Assembly (NCBI GenBank): GCA_964614605.1
Contig: CAZTLU010000017.1
Span: forward strand, 1-27,493
Direction: 5' to 3'
From: Fimenecus sp964614605
GTDB taxonomy: Bacteria > Bacillota > Clostridia > Oscillospirales > Acutalibacteraceae
DNA length: 27,493 nucleotides
Of this stretch, positions 14,251 through 21,182 are shown in pieces. The stretch's first letter is position 1, and each line of letters starts with the position of its first letter. Below the pieces are notes generated by a model, which saw only the letters and a program-made list of their open reading frames with translations, did not search any database and had not been told where the DNA came from. A program made the position numbers and the translations under genes.

Positions 14251-14298
14251 ATAACAGTTTTTTCTTAAAAACTATTGACAAACAGAGAAAACTGTTAT
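14251..14298 (+). promoter_or_regulatory. Inverted repeat flanking the -35 of the small RNA promoter
   Basis: ATAACAGTTTT (14251-14261) and AAAACTGTTAT (14288-14298) are a perfect 11 bp inverted repeat centred at 14274-14275, next to the -35 TTGACA and reaching the -10. It could be a two-site operator for a regulator of the small RNA. The sequence is AT-rich, which weakens the case. Confidence 0.35.
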
Positions 14299-14303
14299 AT
14301 TAT
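14275..14303 (+). promoter_or_regulatory. Consensus promoter of the small RNA
   Basis: A perfect -35 TTGACA (14275-14280), a 17-base spacer and -10 TATTAT (14298-14303) make this one of the best promoters in the window. Transcription should begin near 14310. No open reading frame of note follows before the terminator at 14421. Confidence 0.82.
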
Positions 14304-14309
14304 TTATAT

Positions 14310-14451
14310 GTAGTTAGCAGTTGCTAACTTTTTGAAACTCCGTATAAATCTTTCTTGATTTGTAATGCCATGTGAATTAAGAAAGAAAAGTACATTTCCT
14401 CCCCAAAATGTATTAAGATTAACCGCTTCTTTTGAGGCGGTTTTTCTTTTT
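14310..14451 (+). ncRNA. Candidate small regulatory RNA with a C-rich loop
   Basis: About 140 bases lie between a consensus promoter and a strong terminator, with no coding frame. Three hairpins can be drawn. H1 pairs AGTTAGCA with TGCTAACT (14312-14329). H2 is a 15 bp stem including a few G:U pairs, 14349-14363 with 14372-14386, around an 8-base loop. H3 pairs TACATTT with AAATGTA (14391-14397 and 14406-14412) and presents CCTCCCCA in its loop. The fourth is the terminator. C-rich single-stranded loops are how several Firmicute small RNAs (for example RsaE/RoxS) bind ribosome sites of target mRNAs. The loop's CTCCCC is complementary to GGGGAG (14493-14498), the binding site of the next gene. 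A riboswitch for that gene is less likely because it has its own promoter at 14455-14483. I recognise no known family. Confidence 0.7.
14421..14451 (+). terminator. Rho-independent terminator of the small RNA
   Basis: AACCGCTTC (14421-14429) pairs with GAGGCGGTT (14434-14442), one pair being T:G, around a TTTT loop, and is followed by TTTCTTTTT. Confidence 0.9.
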
Positions 14452-14454
14452 ATA

Positions 14455-14483
14455 TTGAAAAAAGTAAAAATTCCTAATATAAT
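14455..14483 (+). promoter_or_regulatory. Promoter of the GH5 gene
   Basis: TTGAAA (14455-14460), a 17-base spacer and a perfect TATAAT (14478-14483) put the start near 14490, right at the ribosome binding site AAGGGGAG, giving a very short leader of about 14 bases. Confidence 0.75.
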
Positions 14484-14503
14484 TAAATAAAAGGGGAGTT
14501 TTT

Positions 14504-15754
14504 ATGAAAAAGTTTGTTTCGTTATTGCTTGTATTTATTTTGGTTTTTTCATTGTTCGGATGCGCTTCAAATCCCGAAGTAATCGAGCTTGCAAACTATA
14601 ATAACTCAAATTCAAAAGAAATTAGTTTGCTTACAGTTCGAAATGGCTACATAGTCAATGAAAATGGCGAAGAAGTAGTTCTTAAAGGTGTTAATTTAGG
14701 AAATTGGCTCTTGTGGGAAACCTGGATGGGCTTTGTTCCTGAATATACATCTGACTGGGCATATTATGACACTCTTGAAGTGTTCGTTGAACGCTTCGGT
14801 GAAGAAAAAACATCAGAGCTTGTTAAAACTTACGAAGATAACTTTATAACTGAAGAAGATATCGCACAGATTGAAAAATTAGGCTTTAACTGTGTTCGTG
14901 TACCGTTTTGGTATCGCAATTTTATGACCGAGGACCTTGAATGGCTTGCAGAAAATCATAACGATAACAGCGGATTTCAAAAGCTTGATTGGATTATTTC
15001 AACTTGTGAAAAATACGGAATTTATGTAATTCTCGACCTTCACGGAGCTCCCGGGGGACAAAGCAAAAACCATTGTACAGGTAAGGCGGGCAGAAATGAG
15101 CTTTACGAAAATGAAGACATGATGAATGCCACTGTTGAGCTTTGGAGTGCCATTGCAGAACGCTACAAGGATAACAACACTGTTGCCGCTTATGACCTTT
15201 TAAATGAACCGCAGAACAACAGTGGCTATGATGGTGACTACTCTTGGGAGGCAGAAAGTGAAGAAGCAGTAAAACGCACAAATGAAGCTTATGACACGCT
15301 TTATAAAGTAATCAGAGAGATTGATAAAAATCATATAATTTCCTTTGAGGGTGTTTGGTCGACAACAGTTTTACCCGACCCTAACGAAATGGGCTATGAA
15401 AATATGCTTTATCAATTGCACCTTTACGACAGAGATAAGGGTATGATTCGTTATCGCGTGAAAGAGCTTAAAACTACCCGCAAAGACTTCGGTGTAGCCG
15501 TAATTGTTGGTGAATATAACAATGGTGAATACGAGTATTACGCACAAAAACAATACGACCAAAATGACATCAGTCGGGTTAAATGGAATTATAAAACCTT
15601 TAATGCAGGTGAGCAGTGGGGTATCTTCAATAAAGATGTTGAGAGAATTGACATTAAAACTGCGTCTTACGAAGAAATTTTGAATTTCATAAGCGAAAAT
15701 ACAAAAACATCAGAATTTAATTTTAATGCCGAAGAAATGAGCAATCTTATATAG
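14504..15754 (+). CDS. GH5-family glycoside hydrolase, lipoprotein
   Basis: The 416 aa protein starts with a lipoprotein signal peptide: MKKF, a hydrophobic stretch, then LFGC with C20 as the lipid-modified cysteine, so it should be anchored on the outer face of the membrane. The GH5 barrel opens at VLKGVNLGNWLLWETW (59-74), a form seen in exo-1,3-beta-glucanase-like GH5 members. It includes FNCVRVPFWY (128-137) and VILDLHGAPGG (175-185), the acid/base E235 in DLLNEP, H306 and Y308 in QLHLYD, and the nucleophile E337 in VIVGEYN. Length and motif order suggest a complete enzyme acting on beta-glucan or a related hemicellulose; the substrate is not certain. AAGGGGAG at 14491-14498 supports the ATG. 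It has its own promoter. No terminator is visible before the arabinose promoter 6 bases after its stop. Confidence 0.9.
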   Translation: MKKFVSLLLVFILVFSLFGCASNPEVIELANYNNSNSKEISLLTVRNGYIVNENGEEVVLKGVNLGNWLLWETWMGFVPEYTSDWAYYDTLEVFVERFGEEKTSELVKTYEDNFITEEDIAQIEKLGFNCVRVPFWYRNFMTEDLEWLAENHNDNSGFQKLDWIISTCEKYGIYVILDLHGAPGGQSKNHCTGKAGRNELYENEDMMNATVELWSAIAERYKDNNTVAAYDLLNEPQNNSGYDGDYSWEAESEEAVKRTNEAYDTLYKVIREIDKNHIISFEGVWSTTVLPDPNEMGYENMLYQLHLYDRDKGMIRYRVKELKTTRKDFGVAVIVGEYNNGEYEYYAQKQYDQNDISRVKWNYKTFNAGEQWGIFNKDVERIDIKTASYEEILNFISENTKTSEFNFNAEEMSNLI

Positions 15755-15760
15755 TTTGTG

Positions 15761-15789
15761 TTGATTATTTAATTTTTTAATGGTATAAT
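15761..15789 (+). promoter_or_regulatory. Promoter of the arabinose operon
   Basis: TTGATT (15761-15766), a 17-base spacer and a perfect TATAAT (15784-15789) lie in the 73-base gap after the GH5 stop. The predicted start is near 15796, inside the palindrome described next. Confidence 0.78.
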
Positions 15790-15810
15790 TTGTATGATTA
15801 CATACTCAAA
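15789..15810 (+). promoter_or_regulatory. Candidate operator at the arabinose operon start
   Basis: GTATG (15792-15796), ATTA and CATAC (15801-15805) form a palindrome that extends outward as TTTG...CAAA after a two-base offset. It sits across the predicted transcription start, where a bound repressor would block transcription. AraR-type GntR-family repressors use GTAC-like palindromes in Firmicutes; the resemblance here is only partial. Confidence 0.45.
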
Positions 15811-15827
15811 ATAAGGAGTTGGAAAAT

Positions 15828-17429
15828 TTGGATATTCAGGCAATTAAAAATACAATCGAAAACGGTAATGCCGTAATGGGTATTGAAATGGGCTCAACCC
15901 GTATCAAAGCCGTTTTGATTGATGAAAACCACAACCCCATTGCATCGGGCAGCCACGGTTGGGAAAATCGCCTTGAAAACGGCGTTTGGACTTACCATAT
16001 GGAAGATGTTTGGGCAGGACTTCAGGATGCTTACAAAAACCTTAAAGCAGAAGTAGAAGAAAAATACGGAGTAAAGCTTACAAAGCTTAAATCAATGGGC
16101 TTTTCCGCTATGATGCACGGTTATCTTCCTTTTGATAAGGAGGGTAAACAGCTTGCAGAGTTCAGAACTTGGAGAAATACAATTACAGAGCAATCTGCTA
16201 CTGAGCTTACCTCGCTTTTTAAATTCAATATTCCACAGCGTTGGAGTATTGCTCATCTTTATCAGGCAATTTTAAATGGTGAAGAGCATGTAAAGGATAT
16301 TGCGTTCCTCACAACTCTTGAGGGCTATGTGCATTGGATGCTCACAGGTGAAAAGGTTATCGGTATCGGTGAAGCGGCGGGTATGTTCCCGATTGACAGC
16401 ACAAAGAATTGTTATGACGAAAAAATGGTAGCAGATTTTGATGCTAAAATTGCTGATGAGGGTTACGGTTGGAAGCTTCTTGATATTCTTCCTAAAATCC
16501 TTGTAGCAGGCGAGGCGGCAGGTACTCTTACAAAAGACGGTGCACTTCTTCTTGACCCCACAGGCGAGCTTGTTGACGGCATTCTGCTTTGCGCCCCCGA
16601 GGGTGACGCAGGTACTGGAATGGTTGCAACAAACAGTGTTGCGGCAAAAACAGGCAATATTTCAGCAGGTACATCAATTTTCGGTATGATTGTCCTTGAT
16701 AAAGCACTTTCAGATGTTTATACAGAAATTGATATGGTTACAACCCCAACGGGTAAGCCGGTTGCAATGGTACATTGCAATACTTGCACTTCAGACCTTG
16801 ATGCTTATGTTAAACTCTTTGCAGAAGTTTTAGCGAACTCAGGTGTTGAAGTAAATAAGCCCGCACTTTATGATATGCTTTATGCAGAGGCTCTTAAGGG
16901 CGCCGCAGATTGCGATGGTATTATCAGCTTCAACTACTATTCAGGCGAGCCGGTAACGGATACTGCCGAGGGCAGACCCTTAATGGTAAGAATGCCCGAT
17001 TCAAAATTCAGCCTTGCAAACTTTATGCGTGCCCAGCTTTACGGCACAATGGCAACACTTCGTCTTGGTATGAACATACTTTTTGATAAAGAAAATGTTA
17101 AAATTGAGAAGTTACTTGGTCACGGCGGACTTTTCAAAACTCCCGTTGTTGGTCAGAAGCTTATGGCAGGCGCTATGAATACTCCTGTTGCAGTTATGGA
17201 AACTGCAGGTGAGGGAGGTGCTTGGGGTATCGCACTTCTTGCAAGCTTTATGAGCAATAAAGCAGAAGACGAATCACTTGAGGAATACCTCGAAAATAAA
17301 GTTTTTGCAGATTACAAGGCAAGCGTTATTGAGCCCGACCCCGCAGATGTTGAAGGCTTCACCGCATATATTAAACGCTATGCAGATGCCGTAGCAATCG
17401 AAAAATGTGCAATCAATACTCTTAAATAA
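15828..17429 (+). CDS. FGGY-family carbohydrate kinase, probable L-ribulokinase
   Basis: The 533 aa protein has the FGGY two-domain ATPase fold, with the phosphate-1 loop VMGIEMGSTRIKAVLID (16-32), SMGFSAMMHGYLPF, GNISAGTSIFG as the second-domain ATP motif, and LLGHGGLFKTPV and ETAGEGGAWGIALLA near the C-terminus. It would phosphorylate a pentulose with ATP in the cytoplasm. Because araA and araD follow directly, L-ribulose is the expected substrate, even though the sequence looks unlike classical AraB; a non-orthologous ribulokinase is known in clostridial arabinose operons. I choose the TTG at 15828, which is 9 bases after AAGGAG (15813-15818); the TTG at 15819 directly abuts that site. No ATG precedes the kinase core. 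The xylulokinase function is an alternative. Confidence 0.85.
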   Translation: MDIQAIKNTIENGNAVMGIEMGSTRIKAVLIDENHNPIASGSHGWENRLENGVWTYHMEDVWAGLQDAYKNLKAEVEEKYGVKLTKLKSMGFSAMMHGYLPFDKEGKQLAEFRTWRNTITEQSATELTSLFKFNIPQRWSIAHLYQAILNGEEHVKDIAFLTTLEGYVHWMLTGEKVIGIGEAAGMFPIDSTKNCYDEKMVADFDAKIADEGYGWKLLDILPKILVAGEAAGTLTKDGALLLDPTGELVDGILLCAPEGDAGTGMVATNSVAAKTGNISAGTSIFGMIVLDKALSDVYTEIDMVTTPTGKPVAMVHCNTCTSDLDAYVKLFAEVLANSGVEVNKPALYDMLYAEALKGAADCDGIISFNYYSGEPVTDTAEGRPLMVRMPDSKFSLANFMRAQLYGTMATLRLGMNILFDKENVKIEKLLGHGGLFKTPVVGQKLMAGAMNTPVAVMETAGEGGAWGIALLASFMSNKAEDESLEEYLENKVFADYKASVIEPDPADVEGFTAYIKRYADAVAIEKCAINTLK

Positions 17430-17445
17430 AAGGAGAAAAAATATT

Positions 17446-18924
17446 ATGAGTCTTAAAAATTATGAATTTTGGTTTGTTGTAGGCAGTCAGTTCCTTTATG
17501 GTCCTGAAGTTCTTGAAACAGTTGCTGCTCGTGCACAGGAAATGGTTGACGAATTAAATAAGTCAGACCTTCTTCCCTGTAAAATCGTTTACAAGGTAAC
17601 TGCAAAAACAAATAAAGAAATCGCTGATGTTTGCCGTGAAGCAAATTACGACAAAAAGTGTGCAGGTATTATTACTTGGTGCCATACCTTCAGCCCCTCA
17701 AAAATGTGGATTAACGGCTTTGTAGACCTTCAGAAGCCTTATTGCCACCTTGCAACACAGTATAATGTTGAAATTCCCAATGAAGAAATTGATATGGACT
17801 TTATGAATCTTAATCAGGCTGCTCACGGTGACCGTGAACACGGCTTTATCGCAGCAAGACTTCGTATGCCCCGCAAGGTTATCGCAGGTCACTGGACAAA
17901 AGAGTCAGTTCGTGCTCGTCTTGGTGATTGGATGCGTTCAGCAGTCGGCGTTGCAGTAAGTAAAGACCTTAAGGTTATGCGTTTTGGCGATAATATGCGT
18001 GAGGTTGCAGTTACAGAGGGCGACAAGGTTGAAGTTCAGGCAAAGCTCGGTTGGCAGGTTAACACTTGGGCAGTTGGTGACCTTGTAAAAGAAATGAATG
18101 CAGTAACAGACGCAGAAATTGATGCTCTTATGGAGGTTTACACATCAGAATATGATGTTGCAACTGATAATATTGATGCAATTCGCTATCAGGCTCGTGA
18201 AGAAATTGCTATGAAGAAAATGCTTGACGCAGAGGGCTGTATGGCATTCTCAAATACCTTCCAGGACCTTTACGGCATGGAACAGCTTCCCGGTCTTGCA
18301 AGCCAGCATCTTATGGCACAGGGCTATGGCTACGGCGGTGAGGGTGACTGGAAAGTTGCCGCTATGACTGCAATTATGAAAGCAATGGCAGAGGGTAAAA
18401 ACGGCGGTACAGGATTTATGGAAGACTATACTTATCATCTTGTTGAGGGTGAGGAATATAGCCTTGGTGCTCATATGCTTGAGGTTTGTCCTTCAATGGC
18501 AGCAGAAAAGCCCCGAATTGAAACACATCACCTTGAAATTGGTATGAACGAAAAAGACCCTGCTCGTCTTGTTTTCGAGGGTAAGGCTGGCAATGCCATC
18601 GTTGTAAGCCTTGTTGATATGGGCGGTCGTCTTCGTCTTATCTGTCAGGATATCGAGTGCGTTAAACCTATTATGGAAATGCCAAATCTTCCCGTTGCAC
18701 GCGTAATGTGGAGAGCTGAGCCATCGCTTGAAACAGGTATCGAATGCTGGATTACCGCAGGCGGCGCACACCACACAGTACTCAGCTATGATGTAACTGC
18801 AGAGCAGATGAAGGATTGGGCAAATATGATGGATATTGAGTTCGTTCACATTAACAAGGACACAACAGTTGCAGGACTTGAAAAAGATTTATTCCTTGCT
18901 GACCTTGCTTGGAAATTAAAGTAA
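17446..18924 (+). CDS. araA: L-arabinose isomerase
   Basis: The 492 aa enzyme converts L-arabinose to L-ribulose in the cytoplasm with a divalent metal, normally Mn2+. The active-site set of E. coli AraA (E306, E333, H350, H450) appears at the same spacing as E299 (YGGEGDW), E326 (FMEDYTY), H343 (GAHMLEVCPS) and H443 (AGGAHHTV). The N-terminal EFWFVVGSQFLYG and ITWCHTFSPSKMWI are also typical. AAAGGAG at 17429-17435 lies 10 bases before the ATG; the in-frame ATG-less extension back to 17407 overlaps the kinase gene and is rejected. It is the second gene of the operon, 16 bases after the kinase. Confidence 0.98.
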   Translation: MSLKNYEFWFVVGSQFLYGPEVLETVAARAQEMVDELNKSDLLPCKIVYKVTAKTNKEIADVCREANYDKKCAGIITWCHTFSPSKMWINGFVDLQKPYCHLATQYNVEIPNEEIDMDFMNLNQAAHGDREHGFIAARLRMPRKVIAGHWTKESVRARLGDWMRSAVGVAVSKDLKVMRFGDNMREVAVTEGDKVEVQAKLGWQVNTWAVGDLVKEMNAVTDAEIDALMEVYTSEYDVATDNIDAIRYQAREEIAMKKMLDAEGCMAFSNTFQDLYGMEQLPGLASQHLMAQGYGYGGEGDWKVAAMTAIMKAMAEGKNGGTGFMEDYTYHLVEGEEYSLGAHMLEVCPSMAAEKPRIETHHLEIGMNEKDPARLVFEGKAGNAIVVSLVDMGGRLRLICQDIECVKPIMEMPNLPVARVMWRAEPSLETGIECWITAGGAHHTVLSYDVTAEQMKDWANMMDIEFVHINKDTTVAGLEKDLFLADLAWKLK

Positions 18925-18934
18925 GAGGTAGCGT

Positions 18935-19630
18935 ATGTTAGAACAGTTAAAACAAGAAGTCTTTGAGGCAAATATGCTTTTGCCAAAATATGGACTTATA
19001 ACATTCACTTGGGGTAATGTTTCAGGTGTTGACCGTGAAAAAGGTCTTATGGTAATTAAACCGTCAGGCGTGGAGTATGATGTGATGAAACCTGAAGATA
19101 TGGTTGTGGTTGACCTTAAAACAGGTAAAAAGGTTGAGGGCGACTTAAATCCTTCATCGGATACCGATACACACGTAGCCCTCTATAACGCATTCCCCGA
19201 TATTAAAGGTGTAGTGCATACTCATTCACGCTGGGCGACAACATTTGCTCAGGCGGGTATGGGAATTCCTGCACTCGGTACTACTCACGGTGACTATTTC
19301 TATGGTGAAATTCCTTGCACACGCAAAATGACACCTGAAGAAATCGGTGGTAAATACGAACTTGAAACAGGCAATGTAATCATTGAAACATTTAATGATA
19401 AAGAGCCTAATGATATTCCTGCAGTGCTTGTTCACAGTCACGGCCCGTTTACTTGGGGCACTGACCCACACAACGCAGTTCACAATGCAGTAGTTCTTGA
19501 AGAACTTGCATTTATGGCTTGGCATAACATTATGATGAATCCACAAATTCAGCCAATGCAGCAAGAACTTCTTGATAAGCACTATCTCCGTAAGCATGGC
19601 GCAAATGCCTATTACGGTCAAAAGAAATAA
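18935..19630 (+). CDS. araD: L-ribulose-5-phosphate 4-epimerase
   Basis: The 231 aa protein is a class II aldolase-family epimerase making D-xylulose 5-phosphate, which enters the pentose phosphate pathway. Residues matching the E. coli enzyme are D76 (SSDTDTH), zinc ligands H95 and H97 (VVHTHS), D120 (THGD) and the third zinc histidine in VHSHGPFTWG (167-175). FTWGNVSG (24-31) and IKPSG (41-45) form the phosphate-binding part. The ATG follows AGAGGTAG and lies 10 bases after the araA stop, so it is co-translated within the operon. These conserved residues favour epimerase over fuculose- or rhamnulose-phosphate aldolase. Confidence 0.96.
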   Translation: MLEQLKQEVFEANMLLPKYGLITFTWGNVSGVDREKGLMVIKPSGVEYDVMKPEDMVVVDLKTGKKVEGDLNPSSDTDTHVALYNAFPDIKGVVHTHSRWATTFAQAGMGIPALGTTHGDYFYGEIPCTRKMTPEEIGGKYELETGNVIIETFNDKEPNDIPAVLVHSHGPFTWGTDPHNAVHNAVVLEELAFMAWHNIMMNPQIQPMQQELLDKHYLRKHGANAYYGQKK

Positions 19631-19648
19631 ATTTTAGGAGGAAAAACT

Positions 19649-20317
19649 ATGAAATCAATCAAAAAGTATGTTGCAGAATTTATCGGTACTTTTGTATTGG
19701 TGCTTTTTGCATGCGGAACAGCAGCAGTTGTTGGTTGTTCTGCTGAAAACGGAACAGGTTACTTGTTGACAGCTCTTGCATTCGGCCTTGTAATCGTTGC
19801 AATGGCATATTCAATCGGTAACATTTCAGGATGTCACATCAATCCGGCGGTTTCTATCGCAATGCTTGTAAGCGGCAAAATGAACATAAAAGATTTTATT
19901 GGTTATGTTGTTGCTCAGTTTGCAGGTTCAATTGCAGGCGCAGCAGTTCTTATGGCTCTTGTTGGTAAGGAAAGCGGTCTTGGTGCAAATGCTCTTTATA
20001 ACGAAAGTATCGGCATGTCAATTCTCATTGAAATCATTCTTACTTTCGTATTTGTAATTGCAATTCTTGGCGTAACTTCTAAAACAGAAAACAGTGCAGT
20101 TGCTGGCATCGTAATTGGACTTTCACTTACTCTCGTACATATTCTCGGCATCTCATTTACAGGTACATCTGTAAATCCTGCACGCAGCTTTGGCCCGGCA
20201 CTTCTCGTTGGCGGCGACGCTCTTGCATATGTATGGGTATTTATTGTTGCTCCTCTCGTTGGCGGTGTTCTTGCAGCACTTGTTTATAAATTCCTTGATT
20301 CAAAAAAGGCTGAATAA
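19649..20317 (+). CDS. Aquaporin (MIP family), orthodox water-channel filter
   Basis: The 222 aa membrane protein has six hydrophobic helices and the two half-helices with NPA motifs at 65-67 (GCHINPAVS) and 176-178 (SVNPARS). Selectivity-filter positions read F45, H164, T173 and R179, with the same spacing as F43, H174, T183 and R189 of E. coli AqpZ; this is the narrow water-selective type, not the wide glycerol facilitator type. An AGGAGG site stands before the ATG, 18 bases after araD, and there is no intervening promoter or terminator, so it appears to be the last gene of the arabinose operon. Why a water channel should be co-expressed with arabinose catabolism is unclear. Confidence 0.92.
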   Translation: MKSIKKYVAEFIGTFVLVLFACGTAAVVGCSAENGTGYLLTALAFGLVIVAMAYSIGNISGCHINPAVSIAMLVSGKMNIKDFIGYVVAQFAGSIAGAAVLMALVGKESGLGANALYNESIGMSILIEIILTFVFVIAILGVTSKTENSAVAGIVIGLSLTLVHILGISFTGTSVNPARSFGPALLVGGDALAYVWVFIVAPLVGGVLAALVYKFLDSKKAE

Positions 20318-20334
20318 AAGCAATTCTTAAAATG

Positions 20335-20366
20335 AAAAGGGTATTCCGTAAAGGAATACCCTTTTT
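20335..20366 (+). terminator. Bidirectional terminator between the aquaporin and GNAT genes
   Basis: A perfect 13 bp stem (20335-20347 with 20353-20365; core GGGTATTCC/GGAATACCC) encloses GTAAA. Its outer four pairs are A:T, so either strand reads out into a run of T. It closes the arabinose operon on the plus strand and the GNAT gene on the minus strand, whose stop is 9 bases away. Confidence 0.92.
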
Positions 20367-20374
20367 GTGTGCTG

Positions 20375-20830
20375 TTACAAAGTCTTCATCAATTTATAAA
20401 ATTCACCGTATTCGTCTTTGCCGTCAAATAAGATATTTGTAAAGCCTTTCTTTTGATAAAGATGTAATGCTGATTCATTATCTTTATCAACACCAATAGT
20501 TGCTTCTTTATATCCTATTTCTTTGATTTGTTCTAATATATAATCAATCAGAATTCCGCCAATGCCTTGATTTCGATATTCTTTTTTGACTATAAGGCGA
20601 GAAATATATATTCTTTGGTCAGGTATAGTGTAATCACTATCATTCATATCAAATACATAAGCGATTTCACCGATAAATTTACCTTTTATTTTATAAACAA
20701 AAACTACTCTGTTGCCTGTCTCAATTTCATGGCGGAACTTTTCAGTAAATTCGCATTTTTTCATATTCCAGATGTTGTTGCATTTTTTGTAATCTTTAAT
20801 GTCTAATTTTTCGATTGAGTGTTCTGCCAT
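20375..20830 (-). CDS. GNAT-family N-acetyltransferase
   Basis: The 151 aa protein has the GNAT acetyl-CoA-binding core: IYISRLIVKKEYRNQGIGGILID contains the Q/RxxGxG/A pyrophosphate loop, followed by the later motif B, ATIGVDKDNESALHLYQKKGF, in which the NxxAxxLYxKxGF pattern marks the end of the fold. It would acetylate an amine of a small molecule or protein; the substrate cannot be predicted. An AAGGTGAT site stands upstream of the ATG. It is a single-gene unit with its own promoter, converging on the arabinose operon and sharing its terminator. Base use is a little more AT-rich than in the ara genes. Confidence 0.88.
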   Translation of the reverse strand: MAEHSIEKLDIKDYKKCNNIWNMKKCEFTEKFRHEIETGNRVVFVYKIKGKFIGEIAYVFDMNDSDYTIPDQRIYISRLIVKKEYRNQGIGGILIDYILEQIKEIGYKEATIGVDKDNESALHLYQKKGFTNILFDGKDEYGEFYKLMKTL

Positions 20831-20850
20831 TTTATCATCACCTTTTAGAT

Positions 20851-20878
20851 ATTATAACACCACAATCAAAAAAATCAA
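20851..20878 (-). promoter_or_regulatory. Promoter of the GNAT gene
   Basis: On the minus strand TTGATT (20873-20878) is followed after 16 bases by a perfect TATAAT (20851-20856), about 20 bases before the start codon. Confidence 0.6.
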
Positions 20879-20926
20879 GTAAATGACATTCTGAGCATAG
20901 TGGAGAATCTCAAACATTCATTTATA

Positions 20927-20955
20927 TTGACAAAATAAGGTACATTTGATAAAAT
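20927..20955 (+). promoter_or_regulatory. Promoter of tRNA-Ser
   Basis: A perfect TTGACA (20927-20932), a 17-base spacer and TAAAAT (20950-20955) place the start about 12 bases before the mature tRNA. Confidence 0.78.
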
Positions 20956-20974
20956 ACATTAAAATTAAATATTT

Positions 20975-21066
20975 GGAGATGTACCCAAGTGGTTGAAGGG
21001 TCCGCACTCGAAATGCGGTAGGTCGTGAATAGCGGCGCAAGAGTTCAAATCTCTTCATCTCCGCCA
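20975..21066 (+). tRNA. tRNA-Ser (anticodon CGA)
   Basis: The acceptor stem pairs GGAGATG (20975-20981) with CATCTCC (21056-21062), followed by discriminator G and an encoded CCA. The anticodon stem CCGCA/TGCGG encloses CTCGAAA, giving anticodon CGA (21009-21011), which reads UCG. A long variable arm, as in serine tRNAs, and the T arm AAGAG-TTCAAAT-CTCTT complete the cloverleaf. No integrase or attachment-site duplication is seen next to it. Confidence 0.97.
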
Positions 21067-21076
21067 AAGCGAAGAT

Positions 21077-21103
21077 AGTCCATCAGTGATGGGCTGTTTT
21101 TGT
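21077..21103 (+). terminator. Rho-independent terminator after tRNA-Ser
   Basis: AGTCCATC (21077-21084) pairs with GATGGGCT (21088-21095), one pair being T:G, around the loop AGT, followed by GTTTTTG. Confidence 0.78.
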
Positions 21104-21116
21104 TTTATAATTTGTC

Positions 21117-21144
21117 TTGAATAAAAAAAATATAGTGCTATAAT
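21117..21144 (+). promoter_or_regulatory. Promoter of the ATC hydrolase-M20-YfcC unit
   Basis: TTGAAT (21117-21122) and a perfect TATAAT (21139-21144) are spaced by 16 bases; the start would be near 21151, 32 bases before the first gene. Confidence 0.62.
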
Positions 21145-21182
21145 TAAGTATAAGTATTATTTACTAAAAGAAGGCGTACATA

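Noticed and set aside
14310..14451. 6S RNA or T-box/riboswitch for the GH5 gene
   Set aside because: The 5' and 3' ends do not pair into the long closing stem of 6S RNA, there is no T-box AGGGTGG-type motif, and GH5 has its own promoter after the terminator.
20831..21110. Integration site of a mobile element at tRNA-Ser
   Set aside because: No integrase, no duplicated tRNA 3' end and no change in gene type next to the tRNA.
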